Notes under the pieces: model-generated | The model's input: the letters and a program-made list of their open reading frames with translations, nothing else | Database searches by the model: none | Told to the model about the DNA's origin: nothing | Assembly (NCBI GenBank): GCA_964645585.1 | Contig: CAZYAN010000066.1 | Location: forward strand, 1 to 18,090 | Length of the DNA: 18,090 nt | Direction: 5' to 3' | Source: DATGSL01 sp964645585 | GTDB taxonomy: Bacteria; Verrucomicrobiota; Verrucomicrobiia; Opitutales; T3Sed10-336 | Shown here: piece after piece, positions 1 to 7,256 of the stretch | Layout: every line of letters begins with the position of its first letter | How positions within the stretch are numbered: position 1 is the stretch's first letter | Program-made: the position numbers and the translations under genes

Positions 1-51
1 ACAATTAAAAATGCTAATAGCACGCATTTTTTCTACTTTTTAGACAGCCTC
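1..51. mobile_element. Probable insertion-sequence terminus interrupting mod
   Basis: The first ~50 bases are much richer in A and T than the rest of the window and end abruptly inside the methyltransferase reading frame. Read on the minus strand, the junction is GAGGCTGTCTAAAAAG (51 to 36), which resembles the terminal inverted repeats of several transposon families (GAGRCTGTCY-A-rich type). Just inside lies a hairpin, AAAAATGC (7-14) pairing with GCATTTTT (24-31), the kind of terminator-like structure often found near IS ends. No transposase is visible because only the edge is in the window, so the family cannot be named. An alternative is an unrelated AT-rich insertion or a misassembled contig end. 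Confidence 0.5.
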
Positions 52-920
52 TTAGCGAACCAAAGGACAAAATCGCAGGTTGCCCCAAGAAGTGAACTTC
101 CCTCGCTTGTGGTCTTGCGAACGGTAATTTGGCTCACAAAATTTCCCTCCCCAAACACCTCATCCATCAGCGCCCGGACGCGGTGGACGTTTTCGTCGCC
201 GATCTGGACGAAGATCGAGCCGCTTTCGGTGAGCAGGTCGCGGGCGACGGTGAGGCGGTCGCGCAAATAGGTCAGGTAGGAGTGGATGCCGTCGCGCCAG
301 GTGTCGCGGAAGGCTTTGACCTGTTCCGGTTCGCGAGTGATGTGGGCTGCATTGCCGTCTTTCACGTCGCGGCTGGTGGTGGACCACTGGAAGTTGGAGT
401 TGAATTTGATGCCGTAGGGCGGGTCGAAGTAGATGCACTGGACTTTGCCCCGGAGGCCTTCGCGTTCCGCGAGCGAGGCCATGACTTGCAGGCTGTCGCC
501 GAGGATCATGCGGTTGGTCCAGTTGGCGTCGTGGCGGTAGAATTCGGTTTTGTCGGCCTCGTCGGGGATGCCGTTGAAGTCGCCGAACAGGTCGAGCTGC
601 GGGTCGTTTTCCTCCTCCTTGCTTTCGGTCCGGCGGCGGAGATCGTCGATCAGGACCTTCGGGTGGACCTTTTCCTGGATGTAGAGCGGGGGCGCGTTGA
701 CGACGAGGTCGGACCAGTCCTGCTCGTCCTTTCCGCGCCAGACGAGCTGCGGATCGAGGTCGCGGTTTCGCCGCTCGTAGGCGACCTGGACCGGAGTCTT
801 CTGGTCGCTGTCCATCACCGCCTCGTATTCGGCGGTCGGGATGTTGACCCGCTTCGCGTCTTCGTGGACGAGGGTTTCGATTTGTTTGCCGGGCGCGGTT
901 TTCTTGGTCTTGGGAGGCAT
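33..920 (-). pseudogene. mod: Type III-like site-specific DNA (adenine-N6) methyltransferase, 3'-truncated
   Basis: This is the modification subunit of the restriction-modification island, in which SAM-dependent methylation of the recognition site would protect host DNA. The 295-residue reading frame has the N-terminal region usual for this group (QDWSDLVVNAPPLYIQEKVHP, about 67-87), then NRMILGDSLQVM (136-147), catalytic motif IV DPPY (166-169) and LLTESGSIFVQIGDENV (229-245). The family resemblance stops near residue 291 (FVLWFAK, 284-290). The last residues LSKK and the stop come from AT-rich, IS-like DNA. In beta-class enzymes the target-recognition domain and the SAM-binding FxGxG motif follow DPPY, so both are missing and the product should be inactive. 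The start is the ATG at 918-920, 35 bp after the NYN gene, and mod is the last gene of the operon. The 3' part may lie beyond the insertion, outside this window. Confidence 0.88.
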
Positions 921-955
921 GTGAGAATTCTTCGAGATGTTGAACGGCTGATAAT

Positions 956-1837
956 CTACATTGCCGGCGAGCCTGCCGGTGCATCATCTTCCTGGCCGAC
1001 GGGATCTTCCGATATTTCTTCCAGATCGATCCCGGCGGTGCCGGGCTGGCGGAAGACCGAGGCTACCCCGTCGACGTGTTCGTGGAGATCGTCTTTTACG
1101 GATTGCCACAATGGGTCGAGGATGAATTCGACGCCTTCTCGTCTGGCCAGCTTGGCGGCTGGAACGAAATCGCTGTCTCCCGTAACGAGAATGATTGTGT
1201 CGGCTTGCTTCTTGAGGGTCAGCGTTGAGATGTCGAGGCCGATGCGCATGTCGACGCCCTTTTGTCGTAACCCCAGGCGCACATCGTCCGGAGAAAGCGT
1301 TCTCCATGCATCCGCGATCTTTGCGAGCTGGTTTGCTTCTTCCGGTTTGAGGACCGGGCCCGCGGAGCCGGTTTGCGTCCGTGCGATCGCGTCGTCCAGA
1401 ATATGGACCCATTCCCGCGTCCGCAGCAGCTTTTTGGTGATCTGGGCGTTTTTGATCTGCCAGCCATCCTCGCGCGTCACCTTGCCGAGGCGCAGCGCAA
1501 ACTTCCGCGACTTACGAAGTTCGCTGAAAAGTTCCCGGCGGAATTGCGCCTCCGGCGTTTTCCCAAACAGAATCTGCTGGTTTAAAATTGGATGATGGGC
1601 CACCTCGTCGAAAGGCCGGGCATCATAATAGAAGAGCCGATAGACGTGGTCGAGCCAGCGACTGTTGCCCGTGTTAGGACGCTTGCCGATCAAACGCTGA
1701 ACGTGCCGCTTGCACAGGATGCGGGCGGAGTTGGCCACAGCGGCGGGGGTATCCCGATAGCGGAGAGGGACGAGCCGTTTAAGCCGCTTCACGAAAAATC
1801 CGCCGTCGATGAGAACCGCAATTCGCCGGACTCTCAT
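956..1837 (-). CDS. NYN (PIN-like) domain putative ribonuclease embedded in the R-M operon
   Basis: The product is 293 residues. It begins with RRIAVLIDGGFF, whose Asp11 matches the first acidic residue of NYN/LabA folds, continues with YYDARPF (70-76), and carries the diagnostic block KGVDMRIGLDI (193-203) followed by ILVTGDSDFVPA (216-227). Asp11, Asp202, Asp221 and Asp223 are placed as expected for a metal-binding nuclease site. Family members act on RNA or are proposed nucleases. About 110 residues between YYDARPF and KGVDM form a helical insert rich in Arg and Lys, and the C-terminal 25 residues are acidic. The ATG overlaps the stop of the 47-residue ORF (ATGA) and is preceded by AGGAGG at 8-base spacing, so translation is probably coupled. 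The fold assignment is strong. A role as an RNase effector or accessory of the restriction system is inference from position. Confidence 0.85.
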   Translation of the reverse strand: MRVRRIAVLIDGGFFVKRLKRLVPLRYRDTPAAVANSARILCKRHVQRLIGKRPNTGNSRWLDHVYRLFYYDARPFDEVAHHPILNQQILFGKTPEAQFRRELFSELRKSRKFALRLGKVTREDGWQIKNAQITKKLLRTREWVHILDDAIARTQTGSAGPVLKPEEANQLAKIADAWRTLSPDDVRLGLRQKGVDMRIGLDISTLTLKKQADTIILVTGDSDFVPAAKLARREGVEFILDPLWQSVKDDLHEHVDGVASVFRQPGTAGIDLEEISEDPVGQEDDAPAGSPAM

Positions 1838-1977
1838 GAGGCTTTCCTCCTCCGAAAACGAAAAAAGCCCCAGGATTTCGGCACACGCTCCAGATAGCTG
1901 AGCGGGCCTACTCTCAAGGAGCGGATGAGATCAATATCGGCTTCCGCCGGCGGGAAATCAAGAATTATTTTCTTCAT
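1834..1977 (-). CDS. 47-residue small protein coupled between res and the NYN gene (unknown function)
   Basis: A short open frame encodes 47 residues beginning MKKIILDFPP and ending RFRRRKAS. Its ATG (1975-1977) overlaps the res TGA (1974-1976) as ATGA, and its own TGA (1834-1836) overlaps the NYN ATG (1835-1837) in the same way. Filling the gap between two genes exactly, with a four-base overlap at each end, is very unlikely by chance and is the main evidence that it is translated. An AGGA lies about five bases upstream inside the end of res. The N-terminal half is acidic and amphipathic (AEADIDLI), and the C-terminal third is aromatic and strongly basic (KSWGFFRFRRRK), which could suit nucleic-acid or protein binding. 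There is no signal peptide or membrane segment, and I recognise no family. An alternative is a translational coupler whose product has no role of its own. Confidence 0.75.
   Translation of the reverse strand: MKKIILDFPPAEADIDLIRSLRVGPLSYLERVPKSWGFFRFRRRKAS
1846..1853 (-). promoter_or_regulatory. Strong Shine-Dalgarno for the NYN gene
   Basis: On the minus strand GGAGGAGG lies inside the end of the 47-residue ORF, with AGGAGG ending eight bases before the NYN ATG at 1837. It is the best ribosome-binding site in this operon. It supports the ATG chosen for the NYN gene and suggests that gene is translated more strongly than res or mod, which have weak sites. Confidence 0.7.
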
Positions 1978-4900
1978 GCTTCCTGTCGTTCGGGCTGGGC
2001 GGCGGCGAATTCAATCATTTGATTAAACTGGCTTTCGACCTTCGCCGCGAAGTCGTCCTCCATTTCGTAAACGTCGGTGAATTCGGCGAAGGCCCAGCGG
2101 CCAAAAGAGCCGTTGGCATTCACACCGGGCACCCAGTAGTTTTCCATGGTGCTTTTCTTCGCTTTGGCGTCCTCGCGGCGGTAGCCCTTGATTTCGACGA
2201 CAAGATGAAGAGGATCTTCGGCTCCGCGGCCGTCGTCGACGAGCACGATGAAGTCGGGGATGTATTTGCGATTTTCGGAGCCGAGGCGGTACGGGACCTC
2301 CAGGCCGAGGTTGTGGTTTTTCGCGTAGGCGAGAACGAGCGGGTGACTTTCCGCGACTCGGCAGAACTCCGCTTCCCAGTCGCTGTCGAGAACGACCCAG
2401 TTGATGTGGCAGCGGCGGGAATCGGTTTGATACAAGTTCTCCTTTGATGTGCGGAAACTGACGTGCGCCGTCGAGCCGGCGGGATTGTAGGAATCGAGGA
2501 GGGCCTTGATGTGGCGTTCGCCCTCGGACTGGATCCCGGCGCGGAGAATCGCGGCGGCGATCCGGTTGCAGGCTTCGTCGGCCAATTCCTGGTACAAGAG
2601 CTGGGCCGGGTAGGTGCCGCCTTTGCAGACGAGGTAGTTGTCGAGCCACTGGCGGGTGACGCGCTTGAGCTGGCCGAAGAGGTGGAGCTTCGGCGCGTCG
2701 CCGGGATCGCGGAATTTCGTGAGCAGCAGACGCTGCGTGAGGTTGAGCAGGAGGGTGGATCGCCGCACATCCTCGGTGTGCTTGAGATTCAGGTCCACGC
2801 CCTCGCCGATGATCCCCTCGTTGCGGTTTTTCGTGGCGCCGACCCATTCGGGCGTCAGCTCGAGAAGGTCGTCGTCGTTGAAAACGGCGCTCAGGCGCTC
2901 CGACGGCAGCTCCACCCGGTAGCCGGCCACACGGGGGAAACGGATCTCCAGCGCGTCGCGGTCGGGGCGCACCGCGTGGATGTGGGTGGTTTGCCGCGGC
3001 GGAATCGGAGGCGCGATGACCGGCTTGGCATTGAAATCGAAAGGAATGCCGAGGACGTCGGCGTACTCGACATTGAAGAGACCTTCCTCGTTCAGCTCGT
3101 AAGACTGGCGGCGGAGGGCGCGCCCGATGACCTGTTCGCAAAGGAGCTGCGTGCCGAACGCGCGGACGCCGAGCACGTGCGTGACGGTGTTGGCGTCCCA
3201 TCCCTCGGTCAGCATCGAGACGGAAACGACGCAGCGGATCGATCCGCCGAGGCGGCCCGGCTTGCCGACGGTATTCATCACCTCGCGGAGAAGATCCTGA
3301 TCGCTGAGATTTTCCGCCGCCTGCCGGTTGCCCGTTCGCTCGACGATTTCGTAGCGGAAGCGCTCGATCTCGTCGGCGGCCATTTTTCGGAAATTGTCGT
3401 CGAGGGCGTCGCCTGATTCGAGCTGTTCGCTGTCGATCAGCAGGGTGTTTGGGCGCGGCAGGGGATTGCCGTATTCGTCGTAGTTGCTGAAGAGCGGCAG
3501 GGCGCCCGGCTGGAATTGACTGGTGCCGTCGTCGTTCTCGCGATGAAAGCCGGAAATATAATCGTAAACCAGTTTCGAGGAGGCGGTATTATTGCAGACG
3601 ACGATAAAGCAGGGCGGAACTCCGATATTCTTTTTTTCCCAAAGCCGGAACGTTTCCTCGTAGTGTCCGTAAAGGGCGTCGAGAGCGGTTTGCAGCTTTG
3701 TCGGCAGGCTCGTCGGGTCGAGCACACCGCCTTTGCTCCGGCTTTTTTTCGGCATTTTGGTACGGATGTGCTCCCACAGATTCCGATACATCGGCATCTC
3801 GGCGCCGGGGATGTTGTCGGCCACCGGCACGCGGGGAAGTTTGACGATCCCGCACTCGATCGCGTCCATCAAAGAGAAATCGCTCACCGTCCAGGGGAAG
3901 AGTGTGCCCTCCGCGTAGCCGGAGCCGCGCAGGAAGAACGGGGTCGCGGAGAGGTCGATAACGCGGTTGATGCCGAGCTTTCGTTTGACGATTTCGAGGC
4001 CGCTGATCCAGAGACGGGCGGCCTCGTTATTCTTTTGCGCCTCCTTCTTGTCGTCGCCCTTGAGCTCGTCCGTTTCGTCTGTGCCCGGCTTCTCGCGGTA
4101 GCAGTGGTGGGCCTCGTCGTTGAGAACGAGGAGATTCTTGATGCCCAGCAGGTCCGGCATTACTCGCTGGAGCATCTGGCCTTCGGTTTCCAGCGTGTTC
4201 AGGGGGGCGCCGCGACCTTGGAGAAGAGCGCGATTCCCCTTTGCGAGCTCCAGTTTTTCGCGGAGTTTAAATGCGTGGTAGTTGGTGATGACGATCTTCG
4301 CCTTGCCTAGATCGGGGAGCAAATCGGCCGGCACCAGTTCGCGTTTCTCGTAGTAGCTTTCGGTGTCGTTCGGAAGCAGCACGCGCAGGCGGTCGCGGAT
4401 CGTGATACCGGGAGCGACGACCAGGAATCCGCGGGTGAAGTATTTGCTGCCCGGCCGGCGCACGGCGTTGATGGTTTGCCAGGCGATGATCATGGCCATG
4501 ACCGTCGTTTTGCCGGCGCCGGTCGCGAGTTTCAGGGCGATGCGCAACAGTTCCGGGTTCGCGCTCAAGCTGGCGTTTTCGACGTGTTCGAGGAAGGCTC
4601 TGCCGATATTTCCTGATTTTGGCGCGACCTCGGTCAGCCAGATCAAAGTCTCCAGCGCCTCCACCTGACAGAAGAACGGCCGGACATCGCTGAACGAATG
4701 ATGCCGCCAATGCTGAAGCAGTCGGGCGGTTTCCGGGGTGACTTTCCAGTCGCTCGGATTCGGAATTCGCCGCCAGCGATCAATGTGGTCGCGCAAGCGG
4801 TTGATGTTGGAGGCGGTGTATTGCTGTTCCTTGGACGAGAGGCCGTCGCCTTCATCGAGCAAAAGTTCCTCCTGGGACGCCTTCCCTTTCTTCTTTCTTG

Positions 4901-5048
4901 CCTTTGGGATCGGCGTAATGAAATCGGCGATACGGCGGCTCTCGATAATCCGCTGCGTCGGCTGACCGTCCTTGCCGAGCTCCCAATGACGGTTGGGATA
5001 TTCGTAGGGGGAGTTAAGAATGGGTTTTGCAAAGAAGAGGTCGGACAT
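1974..5048 (-). CDS. res: Type III-like restriction endonuclease, helicase-nuclease subunit (BPTD_3080-like)
   Basis: The 1024-residue protein is the cleaving and translocating subunit of the restriction system. It starts with FFAKPILNSPYEYPNRHWEL (5-24), typical of the BPTD_3080-type restriction endonucleases, which supports the start. The superfamily 2 ATPase motifs are ATGAGKTT (Walker A, 175-182), DEAH (311-314), SATP (367-370), TEGWDA (614-619) and QVIGRALRR (639-647). A C-terminal PD-(D/E)XK nuclease is shown by YIPDF (929-933) and VEIKGYR (951-957). All motifs look intact. It is the first gene of the operon, with 164 bp upstream to the next minus-strand gene's stop region and only a weak promoter candidate there. 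Its stop overlaps the small ORF. Type III enzymes generally need Mod for site recognition, so without an intact partner this protein probably cannot restrict DNA. That last point is inference. Confidence 0.93.
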   Translation of the reverse strand: MSDLFFAKPILNSPYEYPNRHWELGKDGQPTQRIIESRRIADFITPIPKARKKKGKASQEELLLDEGDGLSSKEQQYTASNINRLRDHIDRWRRIPNPSDWKVTPETARLLQHWRHHSFSDVRPFFCQVEALETLIWLTEVAPKSGNIGRAFLEHVENASLSANPELLRIALKLATGAGKTTVMAMIIAWQTINAVRRPGSKYFTRGFLVVAPGITIRDRLRVLLPNDTESYYEKRELVPADLLPDLGKAKIVITNYHAFKLREKLELAKGNRALLQGRGAPLNTLETEGQMLQRVMPDLLGIKNLLVLNDEAHHCYREKPGTDETDELKGDDKKEAQKNNEAARLWISGLEIVKRKLGINRVIDLSATPFFLRGSGYAEGTLFPWTVSDFSLMDAIECGIVKLPRVPVADNIPGAEMPMYRNLWEHIRTKMPKKSRSKGGVLDPTSLPTKLQTALDALYGHYEETFRLWEKKNIGVPPCFIVVCNNTASSKLVYDYISGFHRENDDGTSQFQPGALPLFSNYDEYGNPLPRPNTLLIDSEQLESGDALDDNFRKMAADEIERFRYEIVERTGNRQAAENLSDQDLLREVMNTVGKPGRLGGSIRCVVSVSMLTEGWDANTVTHVLGVRAFGTQLLCEQVIGRALRRQSYELNEEGLFNVEYADVLGIPFDFNAKPVIAPPIPPRQTTHIHAVRPDRDALEIRFPRVAGYRVELPSERLSAVFNDDDLLELTPEWVGATKNRNEGIIGEGVDLNLKHTEDVRRSTLLLNLTQRLLLTKFRDPGDAPKLHLFGQLKRVTRQWLDNYLVCKGGTYPAQLLYQELADEACNRIAAAILRAGIQSEGERHIKALLDSYNPAGSTAHVSFRTSKENLYQTDSRRCHINWVVLDSDWEAEFCRVAESHPLVLAYAKNHNLGLEVPYRLGSENRKYIPDFIVLVDDGRGAEDPLHLVVEIKGYRREDAKAKKSTMENYWVPGVNANGSFGRWAFAEFTDVYEMEDDFAAKVESQFNQMIEFAAAQPERQEA

Positions 5049-5240
5049 GTGAAGAGGCGGAATTCAGGGGCTCAATCGTTTTCATTCAGCAGTCGAGCTT
5101 TGGGCGCTATAAGAGCATCCAAACAGAATTGGAAGCGGTGGGGCTGGACGAGATATTCACAAACGAATCCGCTAGAGGAAGTTGGCAGCAATCGCAAGCC
5201 GTTAGCGGGGGTGAGATTTTCCTCGTCCGTGCCCGCAGGA

Positions 5241-6212
5241 TCATTTCCGTTTGTCGCGACCCGCGCCCGAGTCCGCGCGGAACACGCCCCAGTGGTTGAG
5301 GACCTTGCGGCGCTGGGTGATGTGCGGAGCGTTGATGGTGCCGCGGCCTTTTACGTACATTTGGGAGGAGCCGCCGCCGTCGAGATTGATCGCGTTCCAA
5401 GCGCCGAGTTCTTTCATCAACGCGGCGAGTTCGGTGCCGAACATACCGGCGGATTCGTCACTGCGTCCGTCGACGACGACGAGCAGAAAACGCTTTCCGT
5501 CGCGGGTCAGGCCCATGGCGGTGCGGGGGTGGCGAGCATGGAGATCGCCGCGATCGGGAAAACAGGTTTTCGCTTTTGGATCCTCGCAGACGATCGCTTC
5601 GCCTTCGATCACCAGCTGGGAAAAACCGCTGACGAGCGCCCGGGTTCCAGGAGGGATTTCCGCGGTGACCTTTTCGGGGCGCCAGCCCTCGGTCAGCTTA
5701 CGCGTGCGTTTCGCGTGCCGGGTCGCCGTGAAAGTCACGCCGAAATCGCCAAACGCGAACCAGCCGTAGTGCTGATGAAACCAGGCATCGCTGTAGTGGT
5801 CGCCGCGGCCCGTCTGCGGGACGGGCCACCGTTCGCCGCCGCCGGCCGCGTCGCCGTAGACATGCGGGGTTCCGTCGGCGTACCGAAAAAAGTCGCCATT
5901 GACGGCGATCAGGGCGCCGGTTTCGCGCGCCCATTCCTCGACGGACCGAAGCTTGCGGGTGGGAGCGGTGGCATCGACAGAAAGGTTTTCGTTGGCGAGA
6001 TCGATCGCGGCTGCATAGATCCGCATCGGCGGTTCGGCCGTGACGCGTTCAAGGAGGCGGATGCCCGGGAACGGTTCGGTGACCGCCTCCGAAACGATCG
6101 TTCCGGAGGCGGAGGCTTGGAGCAGCATCGGTGCAAAGAGGCTCAAGAGGAGGGCACTCCCGGCAACTGGCAGCCGGACAAGGAAGTTGGATAAGAAAGG
6201 ACGCGGGTTCAT
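5241..6212 (-). CDS. Secreted phosphodiester glycosidase family (NAGPA/DUF2233-like) protein
   Basis: The product is 323 residues starting at the ATG at 6210-6212. An upstream in-frame TTG at 6248 would add 12 residues before a good signal peptide and is less likely. Residues 1-36 form the signal (hydrophobic LPVAGSALLLSLFAPMLL, then ASASG), so the protein is exported. Family blocks are LIAVNGDFF (101-109), HPRTAMGLTRDGKRFLLVVV (228-247) with DGR following, and NAINLDGGGSSQMYV (273-287). This family hydrolyses phosphodiester-linked sugars (the NAGPA uncovering enzyme, exopolysaccharide-related proteins), and many bacterial members are uncharacterised, so the substrate is unknown. It reads toward res but is separated from it by a 192-bp spacer. 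It is divergent from tpiA. Confidence 0.87.
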   Translation of the reverse strand: MNPRPFLSNFLVRLPVAGSALLLSLFAPMLLQASASGTIVSEAVTEPFPGIRLLERVTAEPPMRIYAAAIDLANENLSVDATAPTRKLRSVEEWARETGALIAVNGDFFRYADGTPHVYGDAAGGGERWPVPQTGRGDHYSDAWFHQHYGWFAFGDFGVTFTATRHAKRTRKLTEGWRPEKVTAEIPPGTRALVSGFSQLVIEGEAIVCEDPKAKTCFPDRGDLHARHPRTAMGLTRDGKRFLLVVVDGRSDESAGMFGTELAALMKELGAWNAINLDGGGSSQMYVKGRGTINAPHITQRRKVLNHWGVFRADSGAGRDKRK

Positions 6213-6392
6213 CGTTTGTGAGCCTTGGGCGCGGCCCGAAAAAGGCAAAAAAGAAAACGGATTCCGGCTGCCTGCTCTTACATCAATGGGTCAGGTTCTG
6301 CGTTAGTGGGAGAAGGGCGGGCGGAACTTGCAACCGAATTCCAGAAACGGCTTTGCAATGAACGGCCGCTTTCTCTACTTGGTTGTCTCATC

Positions 6393-7160
6393 ATGCGGAA
6401 AATCCTGATCGCTGGGAATTGGAAGATGAATAAGAATTCGGCGGAAGCGAGTGAGCTCGCTGCCGAAATCGCGCAGACCCTTGGACGCCAGCACGAGGTG
6501 GACGTCGTCATTTGTCCGCCGTTTACCGCCTTGGAGAGCGCGGCTCGAGCCATCGAAAACTCGGGCGTCAAGCTGGGGGCGCAAAACATGCATCCCGAGC
6601 GATCCGGCGCCTACACCGGCGAGGTTTCCGCCGAAATGCTGCGTCACTTATTTGCGACCTACGTCATTCTTGGACACAGCGAGCGGCGCGAGTATTTCAA
6701 GGAAAGCGATGAGTTCATCAACCAGAAGGTGCTCGCCGCGCTGAACAGCCGGCTGAAGCCGATCCTTTGTGTCGGTGAAACGCTTGAAGAGCGTGAGTCC
6801 GGCAAGGCGTTCGAGGTTGTCGAGCGACAAGTGAAGGCGGGTTTGGCGAACGTTCCCGCCGACCTTGCCGACCTCGTTATCATCGCGTACGAGCCGGTTT
6901 GGGCGATTGGCACGGGAAAAACCGCGACTCCCGACCAAGCCCAGGAGATGCACCAATTCATTCGAGGCCACCTCCCGGCGCTGCTGGGCGAGGCCCAGGC
7001 CCAGCGAACGCGAATCCTTTACGGCGGGTCGATGAAGCCGGCGAACGCGCGGGAACTTTTGCGGCAAGACGACATCGACGGCGGCTTGATCGGCGGGGCG
7101 TCCCTTGAAGGGAGGACGTTTTTGCAGATTGTCGAAGCCGCTGCGGAGGTGAGCCGGTAA
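6393..7160 (+). CDS. tpiA: Triosephosphate isomerase
   Basis: This glycolytic and gluconeogenic enzyme interconverts dihydroxyacetone phosphate and glyceraldehyde 3-phosphate in the cytoplasm. The 255 residues match the usual length. GNWKMNK (8-14) carries Lys11, ILGHSERR (92-99) carries the electrophile His95, and YEPVWAIGTGKTAT (166-179) carries the catalytic base Glu167 and the flexible loop. YGGSM and GGLIGGASL form the phosphate-binding region. The frame is open upstream to 6225, but the family start is MRKILIAGNWKMN, hence the ATG at 6393. No clear Shine-Dalgarno precedes it. Transcription must start in the spacer shared with the divergent glycosidase gene. Confidence 0.97.
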   Translation: MRKILIAGNWKMNKNSAEASELAAEIAQTLGRQHEVDVVICPPFTALESAARAIENSGVKLGAQNMHPERSGAYTGEVSAEMLRHLFATYVILGHSERREYFKESDEFINQKVLAALNSRLKPILCVGETLEERESGKAFEVVERQVKAGLANVPADLADLVIIAYEPVWAIGTGKTATPDQAQEMHQFIRGHLPALLGEAQAQRTRILYGGSMKPANARELLRQDDIDGGLIGGASLEGRTFLQIVEAAAEVSR

Positions 7161-7164
7161 GGCG

Positions 7165-7210
7165 GGCTCCGTTTCGGCGCGGAAACAAGCCGGGACGCCG
7201 TTTCGCGGCG
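7165..7210 (+). terminator. Weak hairpins after tpiA
   Basis: Two GC-rich stem-loops follow the tpiA stop. One pairs GTTTC with GAAAC around GGCGCG (7171-7186), with an outer GGCT/AGCC pairing. The other is CGCCG-TTTCG-CGGCG (7196-7210). Neither has a T-run, so intrinsic termination is doubtful and readthrough into the GST gene is possible. Confidence 0.25.
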
Positions 7211-7256
7211 AACGGTCCGGGTTGCCATTCGAAGACCGGGGCGTTACCTTTTGGGG

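Noticed and set aside
129..1595. 488-codon open frame on plus across the mod and NYN genes
   Set aside because: It is antisense to two genes with clear motifs; its composition (Val/Ala/Asp runs) is typical of a GC-rich shadow frame.
4698..6194. 498-codon open frame on plus across the res start and the glycosidase gene
   Set aside because: No recognisable domain; both minus-strand genes beneath it carry family motifs.
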